64,000 nucleotides of DNA from Dermatemys mawii (Eukaryota > Chordata > Testudines > Dermatemydidae). Position numbers and translations under genes: made by a program. Position 1 is the first letter of the stretch. Each line of letters begins with the position of its first letter. The stretch is from contig ML677374.1 of NCBI GenBank assembly GCA_007922305.1, positions 13,015,511-13,079,510 of the forward strand, in the 5' to 3' direction. The notes under the pieces were generated by a model. That model made no database searches. It was given only the letters and a program-made list of their open reading frames with translations, and was not told the origin of the DNA. Below, piece by piece: positions 34,752 through 45,951 of this stretch.

Positions 34752-37058
34752 GTAGAGAGCCATTTATGAGGCCCACATAAAGAAAGATGGGCTCTTTTCA
34801 TTGTATTTCAGTTCCTGGTAGGTGGAAACTTTGTGAGAAGACCACCTATCACATTTTGAAGCCCAATAATCTATTAGGGACCTAAAAAAAACAACCCACA
34901 TATATATGAAATTGGGATCTAATTGGAAATTTTATCTCACCCATCACACAAACAAAATATTGGTAGAGTGGATAAATGGAGCCTGACGCATTCCTGCTCC
35001 TGCTGTTTCAAAATCAGAAAGAAAGGATGAGGCTTTGCAAAAATAAAGCCACTCCAGCTTGCCTTTTACTTGTCTGAAACTTTTCTCACAACACCTGCCT
35101 GACCCAGTTCCCCTATTTGCACCAGAACTTTGATGGTTCATATGAAAGAGAACCTGGATTCCATTCATTACTGGCTTGTGTTATTGTAAAACTGCTTCCT
35201 TGGAACACAAATGTAAACCTCATGCACATTCTCCAGTTGAACAAGCACACTGTCATTCATCACTGCTAAGGCTCTGTATTTGTCTAGACATCAATTCCCT
35301 TGGCTGTGGCCAGGACCCACTTCTCAAGTCTGCGTGACTGATTCAGTTTGCATGTTCACATGTGCTCCTCTTGACTGTTCATCCCTCTCTCAGGGGTAAG
35401 GGTTCATTAGCGCATCAGCAGGTGGTATCCTTAACCTTTACACAAAATGGGTCTTTGGATGAGCTGTCCCAATTGACTATTGTCAACGGGCTAAAACTTG
35501 TACAGCAGCCTCAATAGTTAGGACCTAGATTAGTTCATAAATTGAAGACCTACAGAGGACAGATCAGCTATTTACTACAGCACCCAGAGACAATATGTAT
35601 GTGTATGTTAGGCACAGACCTGATCAAGGAGTGGCTGCATTAGCTGCCCCCAAATTTGTTCTTCACAGACACCCCTTAGTCACATTTCCTTCCCAACTTC
35701 CGCCTTCCTCAGGGGGTGTGAGGGCTGTACCAGAAGCAAAATCTGAAATGTCCAGCAACATCTTAGCTGTGCTGGCCACATATGAAGCCAAATCTCCACC
35801 CTCTTCCTTCCCACCTACTTTGGTAATGGAGTAAGCAGGCACACAGTACCTGCTCACTGCTACATTTTGGGCCCCAGGTTCTGGGAATGTAAGAAATGGT
35901 TCTTCCTCCCACTTTCTAATATAGTTCAAGTTATTTAACCTTTGATTATTCCTTACCTGAATTGGGCCATTATAAAAGATAAGGATCAAAACAGGTTGTT
36001 TTTTTAAATGATCTTAAAGGAAAAAAGAAGAAGTGAGATCTGGAATTAAAATAGCGCCAACTTTTCACTTACATGACGATAAGCAATTTGGAGAAAATAT
36101 TGCCCCATAATCCCAGAAAATATCCTCCTAAGAGCTTGGAAGCGTACCAGATTATCTATAGTGAGAATTTATTCCATTAGCCTGTGCAGGTGTGTTTTTT
36201 AATGCACATATTAAATTTTAAAGAGATTCTTTTTAACTAATCATATCAAGTGGCATTCGTGCAACACAAATATTTGCTTTGTTCCTTCAACACACTTCCA
36301 ATTATGCAGAAAATTTCAGTGAACTAAAATTATAGCAGGTAGAATATTAAAAGGGAAAGGGAAAAATATTCACAAAGCTGTAAGCTTCAAAGGGAATTAT
36401 ATACTTTGATTTTGGATTGCATATTCCAATACTCACATTTTTTTACACAGATGTCATTTCAGGATGTAAGTAATAAAGCAGATTCCTTCAAGATTAAAAA
36501 ACATACATTTAAAATGATCAAATCCAACCATACTGTGAGTGTGATAGAAGTAAATGATGTATTATTAGTTCTCCCCTGAATCTCATTGAACCATTTCAGA
36601 ACAGGGGTTTCTCAGCCACGCAGGTCCCTGCCAAGGAGGACAGCATTCCCCATCTGCTGATGAGCCCAATCTAAGAAAAGGCAAAACACTGATTTTATTT
36701 AACTCTCTTCCAATTATTGCAGACAGATTATTCATGTTCCCAGCAATCTGGGCTGGGCATAATGAAGAGATTACACACTCAGTTTGGAATATAGGCAACT
36801 TGGAATGAGTTTTATTAAAACTTAAACCATAAGAAATGTGGGATCGTTCAGCTAGGTATCGCACAAATGGAAATATGTTTGGCTCTGACGCACAACACGT
36901 GTCCTTACTGAATGAGGGGGAATATTATTATATCAGATCATACGTGAGTTCTCCACGCCAAAAGTAAATCCATGAATATCACAGAGCACAAGGCATTGTA
37001 ACGTAAGCTTAAAAATATTAATAAAGGAGAAAGACTGTCATAAGCCTCGCAAATAGAG

Positions 37059-37700
37059 AAGCAGACCTCAAGAATCAGAGGGGTAGCCATGTTAGTCTGG
37101 AATTGCAGAAGTGACAAAGAGTCCTGTGGCACCTTAAAGACTAACTAAAAATTTTTAGAGCATAAGCTTTCGTGGGCTAATACCCACTTCGTCGGATGNN
37201 NNNNNNNNNNNNNNNNNNNNNNNNNNNNNNNNNNNNNNNNNNNNNNNNNNNNNNNNNNNNNNNNNNNNNNNNNNNNNNNNNNNNNNNNNNNNNNNNNNNN
37301 NNNNNNNNNNNNNNNNNNNNNNNNNNNNNNNNNNNNNNNNNNNNNNNNNNNNNNNNNNNNNNNNNNNNNNNNNNNNNNNNNNNNNNNNNNNNNNNNNNNN
37401 NNNNNNNNNNNNNNNNNNNNNNNNNNNNNNNNNNNNNNNNNNNNNNNNNNNNNNNNNNNNNNNNNNNNNNNNNNNNNNNNNNNNNNNNNNNNNNNNNNNN
37501 NNNNNNNNNNNNNNNNNNNNNNNNNNNNNNNNNNNNNNNNNNNNNNNNNNNNNNNNNNNNNNNNNNNNNNNNNNNNNNNNNNNNNNNNNNNNNNNNNNCA
37601 TCCGACGAAGTGGGTATTAGCCCACGAAAGCTTATGCTCTAAAAAATTTTAGTTAGTCTTTAACGTGCCACAGGACTCTTTGTCACTCAAGCAGACCTCA
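37059..37700 (-). mobile_element. palindromic Penelope-like insertion with 12-bp target duplication
   Basis: Identical 12-mers AAGCAGACCTCA lie at 37059-37070 and 37689-37700. The insert has arms 37111-37198 and 37599-37686 that pair over 88 nt with two mismatches. The left side alone carries the extra tail AGAGGGGTAGCCATGTTAGT (37077-37096 within a 40-nt tail). The core words (GCATAAGCTTTCGTGGGCTA and CACTTCGTCGGATG) are related to the 30257 element. Same inferred class and same asymmetric design as that copy, but a different subfamily. Confidence 0.75.
37199..37598. other. assembly gap, 400 N
   Basis: Exactly 400 undetermined bases occupy the centre of the palindrome. The flanking bases CGTCGGATG and CATCCGACG are mirror images, so the gap very likely marks where the assembler failed inside an inverted repeat. 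The true length of the spacer is unknown, and frames reported across it are artefacts. Confidence 0.97.
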
Positions 37701-37771
37701 GTTATAGTTAGGATGTCTGTGCTAGTGAAGGATTGTTTCCCACAGAGCTTTATTATCACTTGTATTAAAAC

Positions 37772-37855
37772 AGCACGTAGAGGCTCTCATTGAGATTAAG
37801 GCCCCATTGTGCTAGATACTATACAAATATATAGCGAGAGACAGTCCTGCCCCTG
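37772..37855 (-). repeat. MIR-like SINE, tail part (split copy)
   Basis: 'GAGATTAAGGCCCCATTGTG', 'CTAGATACTATACAAATATA' and 'GACAGTCCTGCCCCTG' are the minus-strand tail blocks. The rest of this SINE resumes at 37996 after an inserted MITE. Confidence 0.75.
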
Positions 37856-37995
37856 AGGGATGGTCTACATGGAGAAATAGCCCGGAATAGCTCTTGCACC
37901 ATAATTTTGGATTCAGGTAACGTACAAGACACTTTTAGTGCAGACTACAAGCACCTAGCTTACTTCACAATAGCTTCTCCACATAGACAAGCCCT
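37856..37995. mobile_element. 140-bp MITE inserted in a SINE
   Basis: Terminal sequences AGGGATGGTCTACATGGAGA and, in reverse complement, AGGGCTTGTCTATGTGGAGA match at 16-17 of 21 positions. It splits a SINE whose halves are at 37772-37855 and 37996-38140. The SINE segment normally reading GAGCTTACAATCT is missing at the junction, so no clean target duplication is visible. Confidence 0.75.
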
Positions 37996-38140
37996 AAATA
38001 GCCCAACAAAGAATTGGAGGGGAGACAGGCATAGACAACGTGCCTGAGATCACACAACAGGCCAGCAACAAAACCTGGGAAGAGAACTCGCATCTCCTGA
38101 GTCCCATGCCATAGCTCAGCCCACCAGTCTTATGTTCTGT
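37996..38140 (-). repeat. MIR-like tRNA-SINE, body and head (split copy)
   Basis: 'GTGCCTGAGATCACACAACA', 'GCCAGCAACAAAACCTGGGA' and 'CATCTCCTGAGTCCCATGCC' continue the SINE interrupted at 37855. The head side ends near 'CAGCCCACCAG'. Confidence 0.75.
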
Positions 38141-38330
38141 GAGTCTCAAGCATCTTGATATTGTGAACTTCTTTCCAAACAGAGCCCCTCTCGGGGAACC
38201 CATTTACCTTCCCAACTTCAGGATACCACCTGTAAGTTGTGATCCTCCCATCTGCATTCTCCTCATTCTAAGTAAAATTGCAGATTGCCTTCACTCTCCG
38301 GTAGTTTTGCTTGCTGCCCTCCCAGTCCAA
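38141..38330. other. short unique spacer
   Basis: 190 bases between the SINE and the next MITE. No recognised feature. Confidence 0.4.
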
Positions 38331-38602
38331 GGGTTTGTCTCCACTGCAGTTAAAAACTCACAGTTGGCCTATGCCAGCTGGCTCTGGCTGTGGGGCTGTT
38401 TAATGGTCGTATAAACGTTTGGGCTCAGCCTGCTGCCTGGGCTCTAGGACTCTGCCAGGTGGGAGAGTCCCAGAGTTCAGGCTGCAGCCCCAGCCTGAAC
38501 ATCTACACTGCAATTAAACAGCCCTGCAAGCCTGAGCCTCGTGATCCTGAGTCAGCTGGCTTGGGCCAGCCGCAAGTGTCTAAATGCAGCGTAGACACAC
38601 CC
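38331..38602. mobile_element. palindromic MITE (CTACACTGCAATTAAA family)
   Basis: It starts GGGTTTGTCTCCACTGCAGT and ends GCGTAGACACACCC. The interior is two mirror halves: GCTCAGCCTGCTGCCTGGGC pairs loosely with CAGGCTGCAGCCCCAGCCTG, and CTACACTGCAATTAAACAG is present internally. The 148-nt midpoint symmetry is typical of this abundant family. A partial related copy lies at 49917-50057. Frames over it are shadows. Confidence 0.78.
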
Positions 38603-38736
38603 GCAGTGTCATCCACAAATGTGATGGCTGAATTTATACCAAAGTAACAGAGAGCCCCACACAGCACAGAGAGATCCTTGTTCATTTTTTATTTTACTGA
38701 ATTTTATAGAGTTAAAACATCCTCTGGAAACTCTAC
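38603..38736. other. short unique spacer
   Basis: A+T-rich, without a recognised feature. Confidence 0.4.
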
Positions 38737-39031
38737 GGGCACATCTACTGTGCAACCGGAGGTGTGACTGCAGCTCAGGTAGGCATACCCATGCCTGCTT
38801 TCAATGAGCTATCGCAGCTAAAAGTAGCAGTAACGATGTGGCAGCAGGACCGGGGCATGGCTAACTATGCGAGTATGTACTCAGGGTTCCAGGCAGCTTG
38901 TACAGCCCATGCTGAAGACAAGGTCACCAGATCTTCATTGCTCCTTTTAAGCTAAGCTACCAAGTGTAAAGAGCATTGGTATGCCTATACAAGCTGCATT
39001 CACGCCACTGAATGCTGTGTAGATACAGCCT
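38737..39031. mobile_element. MITE with GTCTACACTGC-type ends
   Basis: It opens GGGCACATCTACTGTGCAAC and closes GCTGTGTAGATACAGCCT, an inverted terminal pair. Internal words CAGCTCAGGTAGGCATACCC and TAGCAGTAACGATGTGGCAG belong to a second turtle MITE family, distinct from 38331-38602. The target duplication is unresolved. Confidence 0.65.
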
Positions 39032-40399
39032 TTGATCTCCTAGGACTGCGGGGGAAATGAACAATTGAAAAGACAGATGCTTCACTACTGGTTGACAATG
39101 TCCAGTCTTGCTTCACACATTCCTCATGGTTAGCATGGTTTTCCGTATTTTCAACCTCTTTTCGATTTACATTTCATCCTACTCTGACAGAAGACAGTGC
39201 AGAAATGCAAATCATAATTACTGATTCCAACAGCAGCCTTGTCAATCTAGTGCATCTTTGCCAAGTAGCCTCCCTTCCTGACAAATCTCTCCTACAAACT
39301 CATTCGCTCTGCAAAGACTGTGTGCGACAAACAGTGCCACTGTCTGCATCCTGTATGCACTACACAGGATGGTGTCTTTAATTTCCAGCCTATGAAGAGT
39401 GGTTATTCTGTTTTCTCGGGATCCTTTTACTGTTGCAGAACAACACGTGGGCCTGTCTAGACTTTTTCTGAAGTCACTCAGAAGCAAGGGCAGGGCTGAC
39501 AAATGCAAGTTTGCTTACTGCTAGACTCAGCCAAAAACCTGCTCTTGTCTGACAGATGTTTCTATTTAAAGCCACTAGGAACCATATGGATCGTTCCTCC
39601 CTATCAGTCTCAAGAGCAAACCCAGCAAATCCAAGAGCCAGAAATTTGCCAGGAACAAACAAAAAGGCTAATTAGATCAGTGGACAAAATTTGGATCAAG
39701 GTTAGAGGGTCTGACATAACAATAGGATTAGCCTATTAACAAGCTGGCATTGTATCATTTCGAAATAAGTTTTCACATTTCAAAAAGCAAGCCCTGGGGA
39801 GGGAGTGGATGTGTGCATATATTTTAACATGTGCTCCACTTTGATGCACAATTCAAAGAACAGAACGTTCCATTCTCAGCTATAGAACATCATGTTACCG
39901 TAATACTTGAAAGATTTAACAATTGCTCGTGGACGTAATGCTGTGTATATACTGATAACTGCATGTAAGGAGCAGCACAGTCATGTGCACTAGAAGGGTG
40001 AGCTGTAAAGTGCACCAATATGTTGCACATTAAGTGGCACAAATAGTCATGGATTAACAGTTCCCTAGGCCACATTGTGTCCTATCCCTGCAGGTATGCT
40101 AAACTTCCCCAGTCTTTTTCTGTTAATATCCAAGTTTGGAAACAAACTCAGGATTCTTCTTCCTTTGGTGGAGAGAGATAAAGTACATTGGTAGTCACTC
40201 ACCATCTTCATGTGAGGAAATGAGCTGTTTGGAGGCCTATGATATAAAAACAACGATATAAAATTCTAGGTTCCTGATCCTGCAATCTAATGTGCCTGGA
40301 AAAAGCTCTGCACCTCTTTGTCCCCGAGCAGCTTCAACCCAGAATGTCGAGAGGATACACATGCAAAAAGGGACTGAATCCCTGCTGTGAGTGAAGAAC
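39032..40399. other. unique non-coding sequence
   Basis: Only short overlapping frames (up to 88 codons) and no recognised repeat. Nothing further is supportable. Confidence 0.4.
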
Positions 40400-40522
40400 T
40401 TAACTCAGACAGGAACTGTCTTTTTGTTGTGTATTTGTAAAGGGCCTAGCACAATAGGAGCCTGTGCGCATTGACTATGGTGTTACTGTAATACAAATAA
40501 TAATAATTATTATTATTATAAC
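40400..40522 (+). repeat. MIR-like SINE tail with AAT microsatellite
   Basis: 'CAGGAACTGTCTTTTTGTTG', 'TAAAGGGCCTAGCACAATAG', 'GTTACTGTAATACAAATAAT' and an (AAT)n run to about 40519 are the 3' half of the SINE, complete with its simple-repeat tail. The head is missing. Confidence 0.75.
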
Positions 40523-41357
40523 ACTCTTCACCAGCACAAGGTGTCGAAAGAGATACTTTTAAGCTCCAAGGTATGCTTCTAATCCTGCTGCCAAGGCATT
40601 GCTTCCTAAGAGCCTACTAAAACGATCCTGAAGGGAGGGAGCCAACAATCTGAGCATATTTGTCATTCTCCGATTCGAGGAGCTTAGGAGAGATTACAGG
40701 AGCATTTTACAATTGATCAGTGAATAAACTCTAACTCCAAGCAAAGTAATTAAGTGGTGATAGGCTATGAAATATAAATATTTCTGGAAGCTTATACTAT
40801 CAGGAAATACCGACAGGAGAAAAAAATTCTCTAGTGCACAAGGAATTCTCATTTTAAGCACATTCATATTAAAACAAAGGGTTGGGTTAGCTTATTAGAT
40901 ATAGCTGAGTTCAAATAAATTAATTAGCATATATTCCAATCCCCAGTGCATAGATTTCTGATGGCATGAACCCTTGCACCTTTGACACTGATACTATTAA
41001 CAGATTTCTTGTCTAGAGATCATTTAAAACACAGCCGCAAAGAACCAGAGGCAGAAGGCAAGGTTTTGCTATTTTCCCCCCAGGCTCCTTTTCAAACGGG
41101 TTGTTAGCTTTGAACAAAGACAGTTAAAGGTTTTATTTGTTTGTGTCCATGTCACTGTCTACAACAATAAAGTGACACACTGAAGTAATGTTTCTCTTAT
41201 GTACATTGTCCAGTCCCACCATATGCAAATGGTTCTGCTTTGCAAATTTAAATTTTTGTTTGATAAAATTAGTTTTTTTCCTTTAAATTACAAATTGAGA
41301 TGGACCAAATCAGGAATCTGTTATTGTCCCTTTGAGCTTTAGTGTTCCTGATAACAG
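40523..41357. other. unique A+T-rich sequence
   Basis: No repeat or coding evidence recognised. Confidence 0.4.
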
Positions 41358-41470
41358 AATCATAGAAATGTAGAGGTGGAAGGAGCTTCCAGAAGTTATG
41401 AAGTGCAGCTGTCTGTGCTGAGGCAGGATCAAGTAAACCTAGACCATCTCTGACAGGGCAGACTAGACCC
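41358..41470 (+). mobile_element. CR1-type LINE fragment
   Basis: 'GAATCATAGAAATGTAGAGG', 'TGGAAGGAGCTTCCAGAAGT', 'GGCAGGATCAAGTAAACCTA' and 'GACCATCTCTGACAGG' correspond to a CR1 segment very common in turtles and birds (ATAGAA...GGAAGGGACCT...). No reverse transcriptase coding remains. Confidence 0.65.
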
Positions 41471-44400
41471 CGGGAGTGGAAGGATTTTACCAAGACAAAA
41501 GAAACAGCCTTAGTCTTAAGGAATGTTCCACAGGGACTTTAAGACCAGATATTCAGATCAGGTCACGCTAATATGTGCATGCTAATACGTGATATTCAGA
41601 TCAGTGAGTGAGTTATGTCTCTTAGTATATGTACTATTCTGCAAATATGGGCCTTGAGTTGTCTGCCAATTATTGTATATAATGATATCAGAATGTCAAA
41701 AGATCAAATTGTGACTATTCAGAATCAAAATTATGATTCCAGAGCGCCTAGGGCATATACCAGCCTGCATCCTTGCACTCTATGTACAGCATTAGCTATT
41801 TTTAAAGGAAACATTTAATATAATCCTGCCTGTAATGGAGCAACAATGATACTCAAAACAAAAGATATCTAAGATCTGTAATGCTCAAAAAAAGGCTGAG
41901 AGGTCAAACTAACTTGGTTACGTACAACCAGCACACACAGGCCTTTTTGGTTCTCTGATCCCTTCTGAAGGTATTGTTGGGAAGACAGTTACAAGCCTCT
42001 CCAAACCAACACCGTTCTAATGCTGTGCCTATTTGTCTACATGTCATCCAAACCCTGGTAAGCAATCAGCTTGATCTGAGGCATTAGAAACATTTGATGT
42101 GTGTTAAAAATTATTGTAACTACCGAATACATAAACACCACATGCCATTTTACTATCATCATTACTTGTATGTGCAAAAAAAGGCTTCAAATGCTTCTTC
42201 CGAAAATAATCTGAATCTGCCGGGTATGTACCCAGAACGGTTTGATTTCCCCCAAAGACATGTTTCCAGTTAGGCAAAACATCCCACTTGCTTTAATTCT
42301 GAGCTGGTGCATACCAGTCTGTTTCAATCTCAATTAGCCAGGAGGAAATTTATTTAGAAATCTGACAGGAACTATTTGGGGGATTAATGATCACTGATTT
42401 ATGAATATTGAGTAGCATTTCAATAATCCAAGCAGTGTAATCACTTGTAGCTGAAGCCAGCTCTCCCAGCCATTACAGTCTCTAGCAATCACTCAAAGGC
42501 AGTTAAATGATTCTGATTTATGACCTTAACCTACAGGGCCCAGTACATTTGCTCTATCAGTGTGTAAATTCTAAAAACGCAATTCTCTCCACCTCTAGAG
42601 AGCCAATTTAAGTCAACATTATGCATGAGCTGAGCATGCTTGAATTCTCAGGTCTCTTATTTCACTCATTAAATTTGCACTGAACATCTTGCAATTAAAA
42701 TTTCTTATAGATTTCTTCTTATGATTGACATTTGGCCTTGGCAAAATGAGTTTAAATTTTGTTTCTCTGAAGATTTAGAAGTGGCTAGATTGATCTAGAC
42801 ATTGTTTTTTACAAGATGATGGTGATGGAGCACTAATGCTTTGATTAGCATTTTAAAAACCTCCCTTTTTGTTGAAAGACCGCCTCTAAGTAATAAGAGA
42901 AAGCAATTCAGTAGCCATAGCCAAGTCTCTAGTTAATATTACAGAGTCAAAAGCACTGCCACACAAAGTATACATGTAATTCTCCCCCTCCCCTTCCTGC
43001 TTTTTAGGCCAATGTTTCTAACTGGGGTGGAACAAATTGTGTCTTCCAGTACAAACCAACATGTGCTCACTTGCCATGAGTAACTGGGAATTTTATTATG
43101 AGTTTTTGAAAGTAAAACCAAGACAGCTAAAATGGAGGAGGAAGTAATAAAACATATTCAAGTATTGGTTTACAGTGCTGGATATTTAAGTACAATACCT
43201 AATAACATAAGGTAATCATTTGAAGAAACAAAGAGCATACAGATTGAATGGAACAGTGGATTTGCCATGCTAAATCAGATTGTGAGTTCATTATTTCTGG
43301 TATTCTGCCCGCAGCGCAATAGGTTGAGCGGAAGATGAATTACCTCCCGTAATGCACCTAACTTGTCAGTTGTTATGATTTGCATCCACAATATGTTAAG
43401 TGTTTTCCAAATGCTAAAGAAAGACAGTCCACACTGAAAACTCATAATGTAAGGACTGATGGACCAGAGGACTGAGATTAAAGGAAAGGGAATGAAAATA
43501 ATTTGTGCACAAATTAACTCAGTTTCACTATAAGCAGGAGTGAGTCATTAGGGATTTAAATATAGACAAGGAAGGTGTTGTGCAGAATAGCTCAAGGAAT
43601 GGCAAAGTTGTTTACTTTGTGCTTGGTGCTGCCTTTACCCAATGAGCCCTGATCTCAACTGGGATTTCTGGGTATTATTGGTATGCCAATAATTAACTGC
43701 CACAAGCAGCTAATGAGAGAGGGGTTGTGTGGTGGAGGGGTTATTTTGCAGTTGATAGGTTGGATTTCTGTCAAAAGGATTCAAAGCTAGAGGAAGAGTG
43801 CTTTGAGCAGATGACAGTGTGTGTTGCTACCCCAAGAAAACGTGAATGTCCTTTGTGTATCGGCTCAGCGCCAGTGGGGGAAGCTGTAGCATACGTAAGG
43901 CAAACATGTTTTTACCACTGGGTTGCCCAAGCTTGTGACAAAGCTGATCCTGAGCTGAATCACTGAAGACAGTGTGTGCACTGTTCTTTTGGCAACAGCA
44001 GACCTGGTATTGCTGTGAGTGCTCAACAGATAAGGGGCAGAACATTATGGGGGACACTTTAAAGCGGAAGTTGGGTATTGGGGTGACCTAGTATTAAACT
44101 GCAGAGCCATAAAGAGTTTGTTTGGGTGGCTAACAGGCTGGAGGGATCAGGGCTAAAACCCAGTTAAACACCAACAATTCTCTCTCACTGAAGGCAGGGA
44201 GTAACATGGTATCTCTCAGTCCTAGGAACCCCAACAATTGTCGAAAAAGTCCCACGGCCTGTGGGGAGAAATGAAAGGTTCTCCCACTCACACACAGTTT
44301 TTAATTGCACATGTCCCAGCCCTGCTGTTCAGGCCAGATGCTGAGTATAATAATTTGCCCTTTAGCAAATTATAAACAAAGAAAATGAACAGAACTGTAT

Positions 44401-44979
44401 TTAATTGCTGAAGCAAATCAGTGTTGTACTTAAATTCTACTGTATAGCTTAAAGGAAGAAGTCCTATGCACTTTCTTTGGATAGTATCAATCTGCCAGTA
44501 GTTATCCAAGGAATATTTTTTAGCAAAATAGTGAAGTCTTTACAGCCTCAGCATAATTACACTAACATCCCCGTATTTTAATATCATCTCTCTGAAATGA
44601 AATTGTTTCCATGTCCAGTCAATAATTCTGTCTCATCTCAGTGATGAAGAGAGCTCGCTGAATAATTTATCATGAATAATTTATTATCTGCATTTCACCT
44701 TTCATCTCCCTTTGAACAGTTTGTGAAATTCTGGAACATATTCATTACACAAAATTATTCACAAATAGTTCTTGCCTGCAGATCATTCATTGACAGTTCA
44801 TTGCAAATATTCAAAATCCTAGCATAGTTAAACATGTCATGTGGTATTGTTTCTGTTTCCTGATTGGTTGGCTTAAGTAATTGACAGGAGGGAGAGATTC
44901 AAATTGAACTTTTAGTGTATTTGCAATTTGACATTTATGTTCAGGCTTTCAAGTTTAAAATTTACTTTACGCATTATTT
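41471..44979. other. unique non-coding sequence
   Basis: No confident repeat. 42330-42530 and 44540-44960 are A+T-rich but complex, with many TAAT words, and look like candidate conserved non-coding elements. 43690-44280 has frames of 79 and 76 codons on opposite strands without domains. Confidence 0.4.
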
Positions 44980-45255
44980 GTTACTTTTGGCATCTAGAGG
45001 CCCAACTGAGATCAGGGTCCCATTGTTCTAGTCACTGTACAAACACATATTAAGACACAGTCCCTGCCTCAAGTGCTTACAGTCTAAATAGACAAGACAG
45101 ACAAAAGGAATTTTTATCCCCATTTTACAGGTGGGAGAACTGAGACAGAGAGAGAAAGTGACTTGCCCAAGGCCACGCAATAACTGATGGAAACTGAAAC
45201 CAAATTTTGCAAGTCCCAGTCCAATGCTTTAACCACAAAAGCAGTCTTTGTCCCT
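44980..45255 (-). repeat. MIR-like tRNA-SINE, full length
   Basis: The best complete copy in minus orientation. In order it holds GGCATCTAGAGGCCCAACTG, ATCAGGGTCCCATTGTTCTA, GTGCTTACAGTCTAAATAG, CCCCATTTTACAGGTGGGAG, AAGTGACTTGCCCAAGGCCA, then the head CCCAGTCCAATGCTTTAACC. It is useful as the reference for the other fragments in this window. Confidence 0.85.
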
Positions 45256-45328
45256 CACAAGTAAATATGCCAGCGAAGGTGGGGTTGCTGAAGTATTCAT
45301 GGACAGCAACCTTGCAAGTAATTCAAAT

Positions 45329-45951
45329 ACAGCTGATCAGGAATTTTCTGTTGGAGCGATATTTCCAATAGAAAATTCACTTTCTGCAAAATCAGAATTT
45401 TCCAGAAGAAATTCTAAATGAAATATTACAGGTCAGTTCAATCTGAATAAGAATATGTTGCTTTTTAACTGACCCAAAACATTTTGTTTCCAATCAGTTC
45501 AAAAGCATTAAACTGCAAAACCTTGTGGTGCATTCAAGTGTAGTTCTGGCCCTTCCTATGGGCCAAGTTTCCTGGAAGATTGTATCTCCCAAAATGCAAT
45601 GTAGATTTTGGAATGTGTGGTACACCATGGGAGTCTCATGACTGAGTGCATTATGGGAGATTTTGTTGAGTCCTAGTGCCTGGTCCAGAGGGAATAATGG
45701 GGGCATTGGTGTCCTGAATCACAATTCCCATTAGTCAATGGAGTACTACAGGAAAATGCCATTTAATATTGAACTGACCCAAAAGAAAGCATTTCAGACT
45801 CCTTCAATAACCAGAAACAACACATTTCCAAATCAACATTTTTCTGAATTTCCCTGCTACCAAAAATTTCACTCCCGTTCAAGACGAAAAACAAAACGCT
45901 GAAATGTCAGAATTTCCCATGGAGTGGCAATTCAAAATTTTGCTCAGCCCT
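45329..45951. mobile_element. large AAATTTT-rich MITE
   Basis: It ends CAATTCAAAATTTTGCTCAG (then CCCT), a terminus I know as AGGGCTGAGCAAAATTTT in reverse, and starts ACAGCTGATCAGGAATTTTC. Near the middle TCTCCCAAAATGCAATGTAG is mirrored by GTGCATTATGGGAGA, and AACTGACCCAAAA occurs on both sides. No target duplication was identified. Partial relatives lie at 47190-47310 and 50690-50828. Confidence 0.6.

Larger units (their letters stand above)
30836..37058. other. mostly unique non-coding sequence
   Basis: The first 150 bp may still be decayed hAT sequence. The largest frame of the window lies at 31896-32348 (150 codons, plus strand); it has no recognisable domain, signal peptide or repeat, and I regard it as chance. 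32929-32951 is a four-run C tract. 34565-34640 and 33715-33790 carry 'ACTTAAGCACATG / AAGCACATGCTCAAA' traces of a dispersed repeat. 34726-34751 is a CA/CG alternating microsatellite. Confidence 0.4.

Noticed and set aside
37155..37642. 148-codon frames on both strands across the N run
   Set aside because: Almost entirely undetermined residues. The identical ends on both strands come from the inverted repeat, not from a protein.
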